6,997 nucleotides of DNA from UBA9410 sp963933065 (GTDB taxonomy: Bacteria; Actinomycetota; Acidimicrobiia; Acidimicrobiales; MedAcidi-G1), in contig CAWVUB010000110.1 of NCBI GenBank assembly GCA_963933065.1, forward strand, positions 1-6,997. Direction: 5' to 3'. The position numbers were made by a program, and so were the translations under genes. This document shows, piece after piece, positions 1-6,229 of the stretch. The notes under the pieces are model-generated. The model was not told the DNA's origin. It saw only the letters and a list, made by a program, of their open reading frames with translations, and made no database searches. Numbering within the stretch: position 1 is the stretch's first letter; each line of letters starts with the position of its first letter.

Positions 1-368
1 AAGTGTTTGACATCACAGTGTCGCCTGAAGAGCATCTCGCCGCAGTGGAAACCGCATTCTTCGCACCGGGTAATGACGCCTCATTGTGGATCGGCGGATG
101 GCACCCTGCGGTGGCTTACCAGCAGGGCTGTGCCGTGGCCAAAGACGACATCGAGATCTGGTGGACGGCGGGATCGGCTGACGTGCTAGCGCTGCAACCC
201 CTCGACGACGTAATCGCCTTGCCGGCTAACTCACAGAGCGTCCTCGATGAGTTGGGTGATCGGGTGTCGTTGTTGACGGTCGCCAATGCGGGTCATGCCC
301 TGCTTCCGGAGCAGCCACAGGTGGTAGTCGGCGCTCTGCTTGACTGGTTGAGCTCCAGGGGTCGCTAG
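1..368 (+). CDS. alpha/beta-fold hydrolase, C-terminal part (5'-truncated by window edge)
   Basis: This is the C-terminal third to half of a protein read in the frame that starts at base 3; about 121 residues are visible. The end of the chain, NAGHALLPEQP followed by an amphipathic helix (VVVGALLDWL), is the usual C-terminus of alpha/beta hydrolases. The His in GHALLPEQP would be the catalytic His, and the Asp-rich LQPLDDVIALP segment is where the family carries its acid residue. The nucleophile elbow (GxSxG) must lie upstream, outside the window. The GTG at base 3 is in frame, but it would leave a protein without a nucleophile, so I read this as a truncated gene and not as a start. Substrate unknown; such hydrolases cleave esters, amides, epoxides or C-C bonds. 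Its stop codon (366-368) overlaps the stop of the convergent oxidoreductase gene. Family call fairly sure, function unknown. Confidence 0.75.
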   Translation, partial: VFDITVSPEEHLAAVETAFFAPGNDASLWIGGWHPAVAYQQGCAVAKDDIEIWWTAGSADVLALQPLDDVIALPANSQSVLDELGDRVSLLTVANAGHALLPEQPQVVVGALLDWLSSRGR

Positions 369-3300
369 TCAACTTTTGGGTGTGACGGCTGCTGCACATC
401 AATTATTTCAAGGAGCACTCGACCGCTAGCCAATTTAAGTGATTCATAACCCTTCACCTGCATGGCAGCCGAGGCAAATTTGACTCCAGCGCTGAGGTTT
501 TCAGCAGTAAGTCCAGCAAGAAGATGTTGAACTGCCGCTGTGTATTCCCGCACCAGGAGTTGTTCCAAGCGACGCACTTCGGTCCGACCGAAGGGGTCCC
601 ATGCGGTTCCTCGGAGGGGGCGGCCTTTGGCTAGTAACTTCATCAGTGGCCTGCCGAGTTTGATGGGTATGGATATCTTGCCCATTCCCAAGGATCGGAA
701 CACGGGTGGGTGGAGGCGCCAAGAGACCTTCGCGGACGCTCCGCCCACAGCCTCGGCTGCTGCTTGGCCTTCCGGTGCCACAAGGAGGCGGGCTACCTCG
801 TACTCGTCCTTATAGGCAGTGAGGTGGTGGAGGCCACGTGCTACGGCTTCGGTGAGCTCTGTTGATCCCGGCGCGACCATCTTTTCTTTCACTGACGTTT
901 TCTCGACCAGATCCAGGAATGTCGACGCGCATCGGTCACTCTGATAGCCGACGAGGTCGGCAGCAAGCATTTCCAGTAGAGGGCCCAACTCGGTTTCAGC
1001 GTCCAGTGATGCCACGCGGTCTGCGAGTGCGGTAGAGAGTTCGTCGACGATGACAGAGACGGTCTCAGGCCCCTTTGAAGTATTACTGGGGCCCTCTGCG
1101 GCGGCTCGACCGGCTGTGAATGCTGCGAGATTACGTTCGACGGCCACTCCGTTGAGTTCTATGGCACGTTCAATTGACACAGGGGCAATCGGGATTGCGC
1201 CTGCTTGAATTGCTATGCCCAGTAGATAGACGTTAGCTGCGGAGGTATCGCCAAAGAGCTCGAAACATGCGGCGCCAGCGTCAACGACCTTGTTGTGCGC
1301 AGCCTGGGTGACCGGAGCAGCACGATCCATAAGCTCTTTGAGACTGGGGAGTTGGTGGTCGTGTTTTCCAACCATGGATCCGGTGGGCGTCTCAGTGCTC
1401 GAGGCGATTAAGACCGTTCGTTCTGGGTGCCCGACGTGGAGTACATCGTCGGAGGCTCCGACAAGCAGGTCAAACGCCAGAATTACGTCGGCACCGCCCT
1501 CGCTGATAAGACTCGATGTCAGTTCCGCCTTACGGGCCAGTCTGACGTCGCTTATCACCGGGCCGGCCTTCTGTGAGATTCCGGTTTGGTCAAGGCCTCG
1601 AACCTCGTAACCATCAAACATCGCTGCTGTAGCCAGTATCTGGGCCACGGTGACCACGCCGGTGCCACCCACCCCAGCGAGGCGGATGTCGACGACATCA
1701 CTGTCAGATAGGGCCACGGGCGTCTTGAGTTCAGTTTTTGTGTGGGGTCCAGATACTTCGGGCTCCGGGGCATCAGGGTCCACTGCGACGGTCATGAAAC
1801 TGGGGCAGTCGCCGTCCAGACAACTTGCGTCCAGGTTGCATGACGTTTGGTCAATGGTCGTTTTGGTGCCGAGTGGTGTCGTTAGAGACTGGACAGACAA
1901 GCAGTTGGACACTTCACCGCAGTCGCCACAACCTTCGCAGAGGCGATGGTTGATGACGACGCGGAAGTCCGGTGTTGTGGCCTTGCCCCGCTTCCGGAGT
2001 CGGCGGGTCTGCGCAGCACATGCTTGATCATGGATAAGTACCGTTACGCCGTCCACGGCTGCCAGGGCCTCCTGCGCCTCAACCATGCGTTTTCTGTCCC
2101 AGACTTTTACGCCAGCCGGCATTTTGAGGCCCCGATAACGGTCCCGGTCCTCAGTGGTGACCAGCACTTGGTTGACTCCGTGGGCTAGGAGGATTCTGGT
2201 GATCTCAGGTACGCCGGTCACACCGACGGCGTCCTGACCACCTGTCATGGCCACGGTTCCGTTGTAGAGGATCTTGTAGGTGACGGTGACACCAGCGGCG
2301 ACCGCCGCCTGGATGGCGAGTTGTCCGGAGTGGAAGAACGTTCCGTCACCCATGTTTTGAGTGAAGTGCCGGCGTTCTACGAATGGTGACATGCCGATCC
2401 AGGGGGCACCTTCACTGCCCATCGCCGTCATACCGATAGTCGAGCCGACACGGTCCTCGTCCATGAGCAGCACCATCATGTGACACCCGATGCCGGCTCC
2501 AACTAAGGCATCTTCGTGAACCTTGGTGCTCCAGTTGTGTGGACAGCCCGAACAGAAGTACGGCGACCTTTCCACCGCCAGTGGAATCATGATCCGCTCT
2601 CGAGGTTTCTGCTCTGGCACTAGTCGGTCACTGACGCGTGCGGAGATCCGCTCGCGGAGGCCGTCGACCATGGCGTCGGCGTCGAGAATCCCCCAGCTAC
2701 GCATGAGAGGTCGCCCATCAGGATGGGTCTTGCCCACGACTACAGGTTGGTCTGGGCCACCGTAGAGGGCGTCTTTGATCAGCCATTCCAAGGTGGGGTT
2801 CTTCTCCTCAACAATGACAATTTCATCGAGCCCCTTGGCGAACAATTGGACGGCCGATGGGTCGAACGGGACAGGCATTTGCATCTGGAGGACGCGAATG
2901 CCGGCCGCAGCGATTTCAGCGGGCGTGGTCAGCCCCAATCGTCCGAGGGCCTGGAGCATTTCGTAGTATGTGAAGCCGCTAGCCACTATTCCGATCCACG
3001 CATCTGGCGTGTCAACTGTGATTCGGTTCAAGCCATTGGCAAGCGCGTAGCGTCTAACCAGTTCAGCGCGAGCTCCCCGGAAGTCCTTTTCTAACTCGAG
3101 AGTGTGTGGCGTGATGAGATTTCCGTCAGGTCGGTGTTCGTAGGCAACACCGTCGATGACCATGTCGGGAATCACTGGGATCGTGCGGCCTAGGTTTAGG
3201 TCGGCGGTACCACTTCCATCACCTACGGCGGCGACGATCTTAAGGGATGTCCAAACTCCGGCTAACCGGGACAGTTCGACAGCATGGCGGCCCAGGTCCA

Positions 3301-3841
3301 AGATCTCTTGCACGTCTCCCGGATAGAGGATTGGTATGTGCAGGTCGACGAGAGCAGCATCCGAGCTGGACGGCAATGTCGAACTCTTGGCTGAGGGATC
3401 GTCTCCGACTAGAGCAAGAGCGCCTCCGTAGCGCGACGTCCCAGCAAACACGGCGTGCCGCAGGGCGTCAGTAGCGCGATCCAGTCCGGGTGCCTTGCCG
3501 TACCAGATGCCCAAGACTCCGTCATACCTGAAATCAGGTTGCTCAGATGCCAACTGAGATCCCATTACGGCTGAGGCTCCCAGCTCTTCGTTGAGGCCCG
3601 GCTGGTGAATGATCGGGAGTTCGGAGACGAGAGCAGCGGCTCGAGCTATTTCCTGATCGAAGCCGCCCAGTGGGGAGCCTGGGTAACCAGATATGAACGC
3701 TGCGGTATCGAGTCCAACTAATCGGTCGATCCGGAGTTGTTGAATAGGTACGCGAGCGAGCGCCTGAACTCCAGTTAGGAAACTGGTCCCTTGGTCCTTG
3801 AGGTACCGGTCGGTCAATCGGTAATTGTCGACGATTGTCAT
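365..3841 (-). CDS. fused indolepyruvate (arylpyruvate):ferredoxin oxidoreductase, IorA-IorB type
   Basis: The enzyme family oxidatively decarboxylates indolepyruvate and other aryl or branched 2-keto acids to acyl-CoA, reducing ferredoxin, in the cytoplasm; this is a step of aromatic amino acid breakdown. The 1158 residues match the single-chain form of the family. Residues about 20-270 form the pyruvate-oxidoreductase-like domain (SGYPGSPLGG at 51-60, ELGAS at 86-90). Residues about 425-600 form the thiamine diphosphate domain (FCSGCP at 429-434, GDGTFFHSG at 498-506, YNGTVAMTGGQ at 526-536). An iron-sulfur region follows, with Cys635, 638, 641 and 647 and then Cys668, 674 and 679. Residues about 717-915 are the gamma/IorB domain (GVGGTGVVT, 723-731), and the rest is the C-terminal extension usual for fused forms. 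ATG start at 3841 is supported by AGGAG (3849-3853) seven bases upstream. No break or missing motif is seen. The divergent Lrp-type gene suggests amino-acid-responsive control. The exact 2-keto acid is not readable from sequence. Confidence 0.93.
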   Translation of the reverse strand: MTIVDNYRLTDRYLKDQGTSFLTGVQALARVPIQQLRIDRLVGLDTAAFISGYPGSPLGGFDQEIARAAALVSELPIIHQPGLNEELGASAVMGSQLASEQPDFRYDGVLGIWYGKAPGLDRATDALRHAVFAGTSRYGGALALVGDDPSAKSSTLPSSSDAALVDLHIPILYPGDVQEILDLGRHAVELSRLAGVWTSLKIVAAVGDGSGTADLNLGRTIPVIPDMVIDGVAYEHRPDGNLITPHTLELEKDFRGARAELVRRYALANGLNRITVDTPDAWIGIVASGFTYYEMLQALGRLGLTTPAEIAAAGIRVLQMQMPVPFDPSAVQLFAKGLDEIVIVEEKNPTLEWLIKDALYGGPDQPVVVGKTHPDGRPLMRSWGILDADAMVDGLRERISARVSDRLVPEQKPRERIMIPLAVERSPYFCSGCPHNWSTKVHEDALVGAGIGCHMMVLLMDEDRVGSTIGMTAMGSEGAPWIGMSPFVERRHFTQNMGDGTFFHSGQLAIQAAVAAGVTVTYKILYNGTVAMTGGQDAVGVTGVPEITRILLAHGVNQVLVTTEDRDRYRGLKMPAGVKVWDRKRMVEAQEALAAVDGVTVLIHDQACAAQTRRLRKRGKATTPDFRVVINHRLCEGCGDCGEVSNCLSVQSLTTPLGTKTTIDQTSCNLDASCLDGDCPSFMTVAVDPDAPEPEVSGPHTKTELKTPVALSDSDVVDIRLAGVGGTGVVTVAQILATAAMFDGYEVRGLDQTGISQKAGPVISDVRLARKAELTSSLISEGGADVILAFDLLVGASDDVLHVGHPERTVLIASSTETPTGSMVGKHDHQLPSLKELMDRAAPVTQAAHNKVVDAGAACFELFGDTSAANVYLLGIAIQAGAIPIAPVSIERAIELNGVAVERNLAAFTAGRAAAEGPSNTSKGPETVSVIVDELSTALADRVASLDAETELGPLLEMLAADLVGYQSDRCASTFLDLVEKTSVKEKMVAPGSTELTEAVARGLHHLTAYKDEYEVARLLVAPEGQAAAEAVGGASAKVSWRLHPPVFRSLGMGKISIPIKLGRPLMKLLAKGRPLRGTAWDPFGRTEVRRLEQLLVREYTAAVQHLLAGLTAENLSAGVKFASAAMQVKGYESLKLASGRVLLEIIDVQQPSHPKVD

Positions 3842-3890
3842 GGATGTTCTCCTATCTGATCTCTGACGGTGCGGAACTACCGGCTGCTAC

Positions 3891-3931
3891 TTGTTCAAAA
3901 TACTCTCATATCTTTGTATATATTGTTCAAA
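3891..3931. repeat. TTGTTCAAA direct repeat, candidate Lrp/AsnC operator
   Basis: TTGTTCAAA occurs at 3891-3899 and again at 3923-3931. The starts are 32 bp apart, close to three helical turns, so both copies face the same side of the DNA. Each copy has internal dyad symmetry (TTG..CAA) and is followed by A/T-rich bases, as in sites bound by the octameric Lrp/AsnC regulators, one of which is encoded next door. The right copy lies within the spacer of both promoter candidates. Operator function is inference. Confidence 0.5.
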
Positions 3932-3942
3932 TATCGTGTAAT
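3914..3942 (+). promoter_or_regulatory. candidate promoter of the Lrp/AsnC-family gene
   Basis: TTGTAT (3914-3919) and TGTAAT (3937-3942, five of six bases of the -10 consensus) are separated by 17 bases. The start of transcription would fall near 3949, giving a leader of only about 13 bases. This promoter overlaps the opposite-strand promoter almost completely, so the two may compete, and the TTGTTCAAA copy at 3923-3931 lies between its -35 and -10 boxes, which fits autoregulation. The -35 box is weak. Confidence 0.4.
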
Positions 3943-3945
3943 CAA
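3917..3945 (-). promoter_or_regulatory. candidate promoter of the oxidoreductase gene
   Basis: On the - strand, TTGATT (3945-3940) is followed after exactly 17 bases by TATATA (3922-3917), a sigma-70-like arrangement. Transcription would start near 3910, leaving a leader of about 70 bases before the ATG at 3841. The right TTGTTCAAA copy fills part of the spacer and the left copy lies just downstream of the predicted start, so a protein bound to both would be expected to repress. Prediction by eye only. Confidence 0.4.
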
Positions 3946-3961
3946 CGGATATAAAGAGTAA

Positions 3962-4429
3962 ATGTCACATATAAACCGGTCAGACTCGCAAATTATCGCT
4001 GCACTTCAATCAAATGCACGACAGACGAACAGGGCGATAGCAAACGAGGTGGGCCTTGCACCGTCAACGACGTTGGATCGGATTCGTTCTTTGGAGGACC
4101 GGGGCGTAATCACCGGTTATCACGCGGATGTCGACTTGGCAGCCCTCGGACGACCAATTCAGGCGATTGTGACTCTGCGCCTCCGGCCCAAAACCGGGCC
4201 CGTAATCGATAGGGCTATGGAACGCCTGATGTCGCTTCCGGAGACCCTTGGCGTGTTTCTCGTTACTGGAATCGATGACCTAGTCGTTCACCTGAGTGTT
4301 ACTGACACCGACAACCTGCGTCACTTGGTACTAGATCGCATCTCCAGCATCGAGGGCGTAGTTGGTGATCGGACCTCACTGGTCTTTGAGCACAAACAAA
4401 AGCAGGTTGTCGAAATGTTGGTGGACTGA
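3962..4429 (+). CDS. Lrp/AsnC family transcriptional regulator
   Basis: This 155-residue protein has the normal length and layout of the feast/famine regulators. An N-terminal winged helix-turn-helix (about residues 6-52; SDSQIIAALQSNARQTNRAI, then NEVGLAPSTTLDRIRSLEDRGVITGY) is followed by a hinge and the ligand-binding RAM domain (about 66-143, with the typical VTGIDDLVVHLSV turn at 101-113). Such proteins form dimers and octamers, bind DNA in the cytoplasm and sense amino acids at the interface between RAM domains. The ATG at 3962 has only a weak purine-rich AAAGAG (3953-3958) upstream, consistent with a short leader. It is divergent from the arylpyruvate oxidoreductase and shares the 120-bp control region with it, so that gene is the likely target, along with itself. 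The effector, perhaps an aromatic or branched amino acid, is inference. Confidence 0.92.
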   Translation: MSHINRSDSQIIAALQSNARQTNRAIANEVGLAPSTTLDRIRSLEDRGVITGYHADVDLAALGRPIQAIVTLRLRPKTGPVIDRAMERLMSLPETLGVFLVTGIDDLVVHLSVTDTDNLRHLVLDRISSIEGVVGDRTSLVFEHKQKQVVEMLVD

Positions 4430-4473
4430 CAATTGGCAGCCTGGTCTGAAGGGAGGTTTATCGGATTAGTAGG

Positions 4474-4484
4474 GGTGGGCCACC
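4474..4484. repeat. 11-bp palindrome in the convergent intergenic gap
   Basis: GGTGGGCCACC is a perfect palindrome around a central G, lying in the 135-bp gap (4430-4564) between the Lrp-type gene and the convergent HD-domain gene. It could form a short hairpin but has no following T-run on either strand, so it is not a convincing intrinsic terminator. A second weak stem, CTCGT (4501-4505) with ACGAG (4525-4529), lies nearby. I see no gene in the gap. Confidence 0.2.
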
Positions 4485-4564
4485 GACTGTGCTTCGAGTT
4501 CTCGTGTTGCCTTTAAACGATGAGACGAGTTGCGGCGCTGAAATATGTCTCCGACCGTCACCAT

Positions 4565-5158
4565 TTAGGAGCCCGGAACGAATAGTTCGTTTGAGAAGAA
4601 TTCTGCTACCAGTGGCTCAAATTCTTCAACTGAAAGTTCGTCGTAGTCTGGGTCGAAGCAGTTCTGGTCGTACTCGCTGCAGAAGGTGACGCAGTCATCG
4701 AACCACTCGTGGTCACGGTACACGTCACGCGCATCGCGGTCCCGACCCTCTAGGTGGAAGTAGTAGTACCCCTGGAAGAGTCCATGGTGTCGAACTATCC
4801 AGTAAGTACGTTCATCTACATAGGGCTTAAGAATCTCTGCAGCTGTAGCGCTGTGGTTCCAAGGAGCAATTGACTCCCCTGTGTCATGTAGGAGGGCGGC
4901 CACCACCATCTGGTCGGGCTCGCCGTTGCGCAGAGCTCGAGTAGCAGATTGCAGGCTGTGGCGAAAGCGGTCGATCCGATAGCCGAAAGTTGGACCTTTC
5001 AACTCGTGGAGGAGTCGCAGGGCTTGGGCTGCAACATCTTCACTATCGTTAGCCTGGTAGTGGTCGGCGATAATTTTTGCGTCGTCTGGAGTCATGTCTT
5101 CCATGTGGACAAAACTGACGGTCTTCAGAGAACTGTTATCAGTTGAAACCTTTTGCAT
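4565..5158 (-). CDS. HD-domain protein, PhnZ/MIOX-like probable diiron oxygenase
   Basis: A cytoplasmic protein of 197 residues. Its core aligns by eye with PhnZ, the mixed-valent diiron oxygenase that cleaves 2-amino-1-hydroxyethylphosphonate: HSLQ at 67-70, MVVAALLHDTGE at 84-95, WNHSATAAEIL at 100-110, HHG at 124-126 and a late Asp164. All six metal ligands therefore have counterparts: His67, His91, Asp92, His102, His125, Asp164 (PhnZ His34, His58, Asp59, His80, His104, Asp161). The Tyr24/Glu27 gate and phosphonate-binding Lys108 of PhnZ are not conserved; Lys108 corresponds to Gln129 within HGLFQGYYYFH. It may thus oxidise a different substrate, or be a phosphohydrolase, the usual database label for HD proteins. 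GAGGA (5166-5170), eight bases before the ATG, supports the start; Met19 is a weaker alternative. It lies 78 bp downstream of the aldolase-family gene on the same strand, probably in one transcript. PhnZ residue numbers are from memory. Confidence 0.8.
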   Translation of the reverse strand: MQKVSTDNSSLKTVSFVHMEDMTPDDAKIIADHYQANDSEDVAAQALRLLHELKGPTFGYRIDRFRHSLQSATRALRNGEPDQMVVAALLHDTGESIAPWNHSATAAEILKPYVDERTYWIVRHHGLFQGYYYFHLEGRDRDARDVYRDHEWFDDCVTFCSEYDQNCFDPDYDELSVEEFEPLVAEFFSNELFVPGS

Positions 5159-5209
5159 TTTGTAGTCCTCAGATCGATTTGAAGTTTGGCGGTTGGTATC
5201 AATTCAGAA

Positions 5210-5239
5210 TGACAGTAAAGCAATGCGGCTTGCGTGTCA
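5210..5239 (-). other. weak hairpin over the aldolase-gene stop codon
   Basis: TGACA (5210-5214) pairs with TGTCA (5235-5239), and inside it GCAA (5220-5223) pairs with TTGC (5230-5233) around a six-base loop. In the - strand transcript this includes the stop codon of the aldolase-family gene and precedes the HD gene. There is no U-run, so it is more likely a processing or stability element, or chance, than a terminator. Confidence 0.2.
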
Positions 5240-5992
5240 GTCCTTATAACTGGGTTCCAGGTCATCGAGCAGCCTAAGCAACGCAGGCCACTCCCAATGG
5301 CCTGGCGCAGAGTGCTCATACTGGGCGCGCACCTTTTTCCATAGAGAATCTTCTTGCCGGGCTACCGGCAGGCCTGTAGCCGCTACCTGCATTTGCAGCG
5401 AAGCGGCTCGAACTAGGTAATGCATGTTCATGAACGCTTCGCCAGCCGTAGCGCCGATAGTCAGAAAGCCATGATTGCGCATTATGAGGGCACGATTTGA
5501 ACCAAGGCTTTTCGCTAACCGGACGCTCTCCTCTGGGTCGAGAGAAAGGCCTTCCCATTCGTGGTATCCGACGTTTTCGTAGAGCATTCCTGCATCTTGC
5601 TGGAGGAACTCCAAGTCGCATGCAAGGGCACAAAAGGCCAAAGCAGCGGGGGCATGTGAGTGGAATACGAATTGAGCGTCACCGCAGGCTTCATGAACGG
5701 CGCTATGGATCACCAATGCGGTTGGATTGACTGCACCTTCACCCTCAATGATCTGACCGTCTTGGTCGACGACCAAGAGATTTGATGCCGTGACTTCTCT
5801 GTAGAGCAGACCAAAGCGGCCGACTAGATAGTTCTTCTCAGTCCCGGGTAGGCGTCCAGTGATGTGGTTCCAGACGAGATCGTCATATCCAAATCGCGCA
5901 GCTAGGCGATGGAGGGCCGCTAAGTCTCGTCGTGCAGCAACTATTGGTGGGCTTGGATTGTTCGGTTCGGTCGGTGAATTCATCGGAGTCAT
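5237..5992 (-). CDS. class II aldolase/adducin family protein
   Basis: Family members are cytoplasmic, Zn-dependent enzymes such as fuculose-phosphate aldolase and ribulose-phosphate epimerase, and adducin-like proteins. Counting from the TTG at 6007, zinc ligands are His116 and His118 (FHSHAP) and His179 (MRNHGFL), with the helix EAFMNMHYLVRAASLQMQ after the last one. The early LAALHRLAARFGYDDLVWNHITGRLPG is the family's substrate-loop region. The catalytic Glu73 of fuculose aldolase corresponds to Ala97 (NPTALVIHS), so ordinary retro-aldol chemistry is doubtful; many adducin-like relatives also lack it. Start choice: TTG 6007 has no ribosome site, ATG 5992 has TAGGA three bases upstream, and ATG 5983 has the same AGGA at twelve bases. 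I chose 5992, giving 251 residues. It leads a probable two-gene operon with the HD-domain oxygenase and is divergent from an ABC solute-binding protein, which suggests catabolism of an imported compound. Family sure, reaction unknown. Confidence 0.88.
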   Translation of the reverse strand: MTPMNSPTEPNNPSPPIVAARRDLAALHRLAARFGYDDLVWNHITGRLPGTEKNYLVGRFGLLYREVTASNLLVVDQDGQIIEGEGAVNPTALVIHSAVHEACGDAQFVFHSHAPAALAFCALACDLEFLQQDAGMLYENVGYHEWEGLSLDPEESVRLAKSLGSNRALIMRNHGFLTIGATAGEAFMNMHYLVRAASLQMQVAATGLPVARQEDSLWKKVRAQYEHSAPGHWEWPALLRLLDDLEPSYKD

Positions 5993-6040
5993 TAATCCTA
6001 GATTCAAGATTTAAGGAAAGTTAATACTGGAGTTATTAGA

Positions 6041-6055
6041 TCACACTTTGTGGGA
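6041..6055. promoter_or_regulatory. candidate operator palindrome between divergent genes
   Basis: TCACAC-TTT-GTGGGA is a near-perfect inverted repeat (five of six arm positions match), with a perfect core CACA-CTT-TGTG at 6042-6052. It lies about 50 bp upstream of the aldolase-family start and upstream of the structured leader of the binding-protein gene, where a regulator could serve both directions. I found no convincing promoter pair in 5993-6079: TTAAGG (6011-6016) and TATTAG (6034-6039), 17 bp apart on the + strand, are the best but weak. Confidence 0.25.
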
Positions 6056-6079
6056 AGCGATGACGTGTTCAGTTCTCTT

Positions 6080-6193
6080 CTGGTATGCAGGCCACTGGCT
6101 TTGATAAGGAAGAGTGTGGTAGAACAACGTCGTCCGGAGGTGGAAGTGGGGCCAACGTTTCTGTGCCATCCGGGTGGCCCCCACTCATACCAG
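6080..6193 (+). ncRNA. candidate structured mRNA leader (riboswitch-like), class unknown
   Basis: The outer helix is perfect: CTGGTATG (6080-6087) with CATACCAG (6186-6193). The inner helix AGTGGGGCCA (6145-6154) with TGGCCCCCACT (6175-6185) has ten pairs and one bulged C, and its right arm abuts the outer helix so the two could stack. AGGCC-ACT-GGCTT (6089-6101) can form a small third stem. CCCCCA (6178-6183) of the inner helix is also fully complementary to TGGGGG (6214-6219), the likely ribosome-binding site, giving two exclusive states. The region lies in the 5' leader of an ABC-transporter binding-protein gene. I see none of the conserved blocks of the TPP, cobalamin, SAM, glycine or guanidine classes. 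Covariation has not been tested. Confidence 0.35.
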
Positions 6194-6213
6194 TTTGATT
6201 AATTGGGAGATTA

Positions 6214-6220
6214 TGGGGGA
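6214..6220 (+). promoter_or_regulatory. ribosome-binding site of the binding-protein gene
   Basis: GGGGG (6215-6219) can pair with the CCUCC anti-Shine-Dalgarno core through four G-C pairs and one G-U pair, ten bases before GTG 6230. It is the strongest site upstream of any in-frame start and is the reason for choosing 6230. It can alternatively be sealed by CCCCCA at 6178-6183. Confidence 0.45.
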
Positions 6221-6229
6221 ATAAAGATA

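Noticed and set aside
1650..2027. 125-codon + strand frame and other long frames opposite the oxidoreductase gene
   Set aside because: The - strand frame is a continuous 1158-residue protein with all family motifs; opposite-strand frames have no recognisable domains and no good start context.
2723..3094. 123-codon + strand frame within the oxidoreductase gene
   Set aside because: Composition looks like an antisense shadow and there is no family similarity that I can recognise.
4430..4564. Intrinsic terminator between the convergent Lrp-type and HD genes
   Set aside because: The palindrome at 4474-4484 and the 5-bp stem at 4501-4529 lack a T-run on either strand, so I list only the palindrome at low confidence.
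6091..6099. GCCACTGGC, containing the GCCACTG block seen in cobalamin riboswitches
   Set aside because: None of the other conserved cobalamin blocks is nearby, and the sequence is explained by a short local stem.
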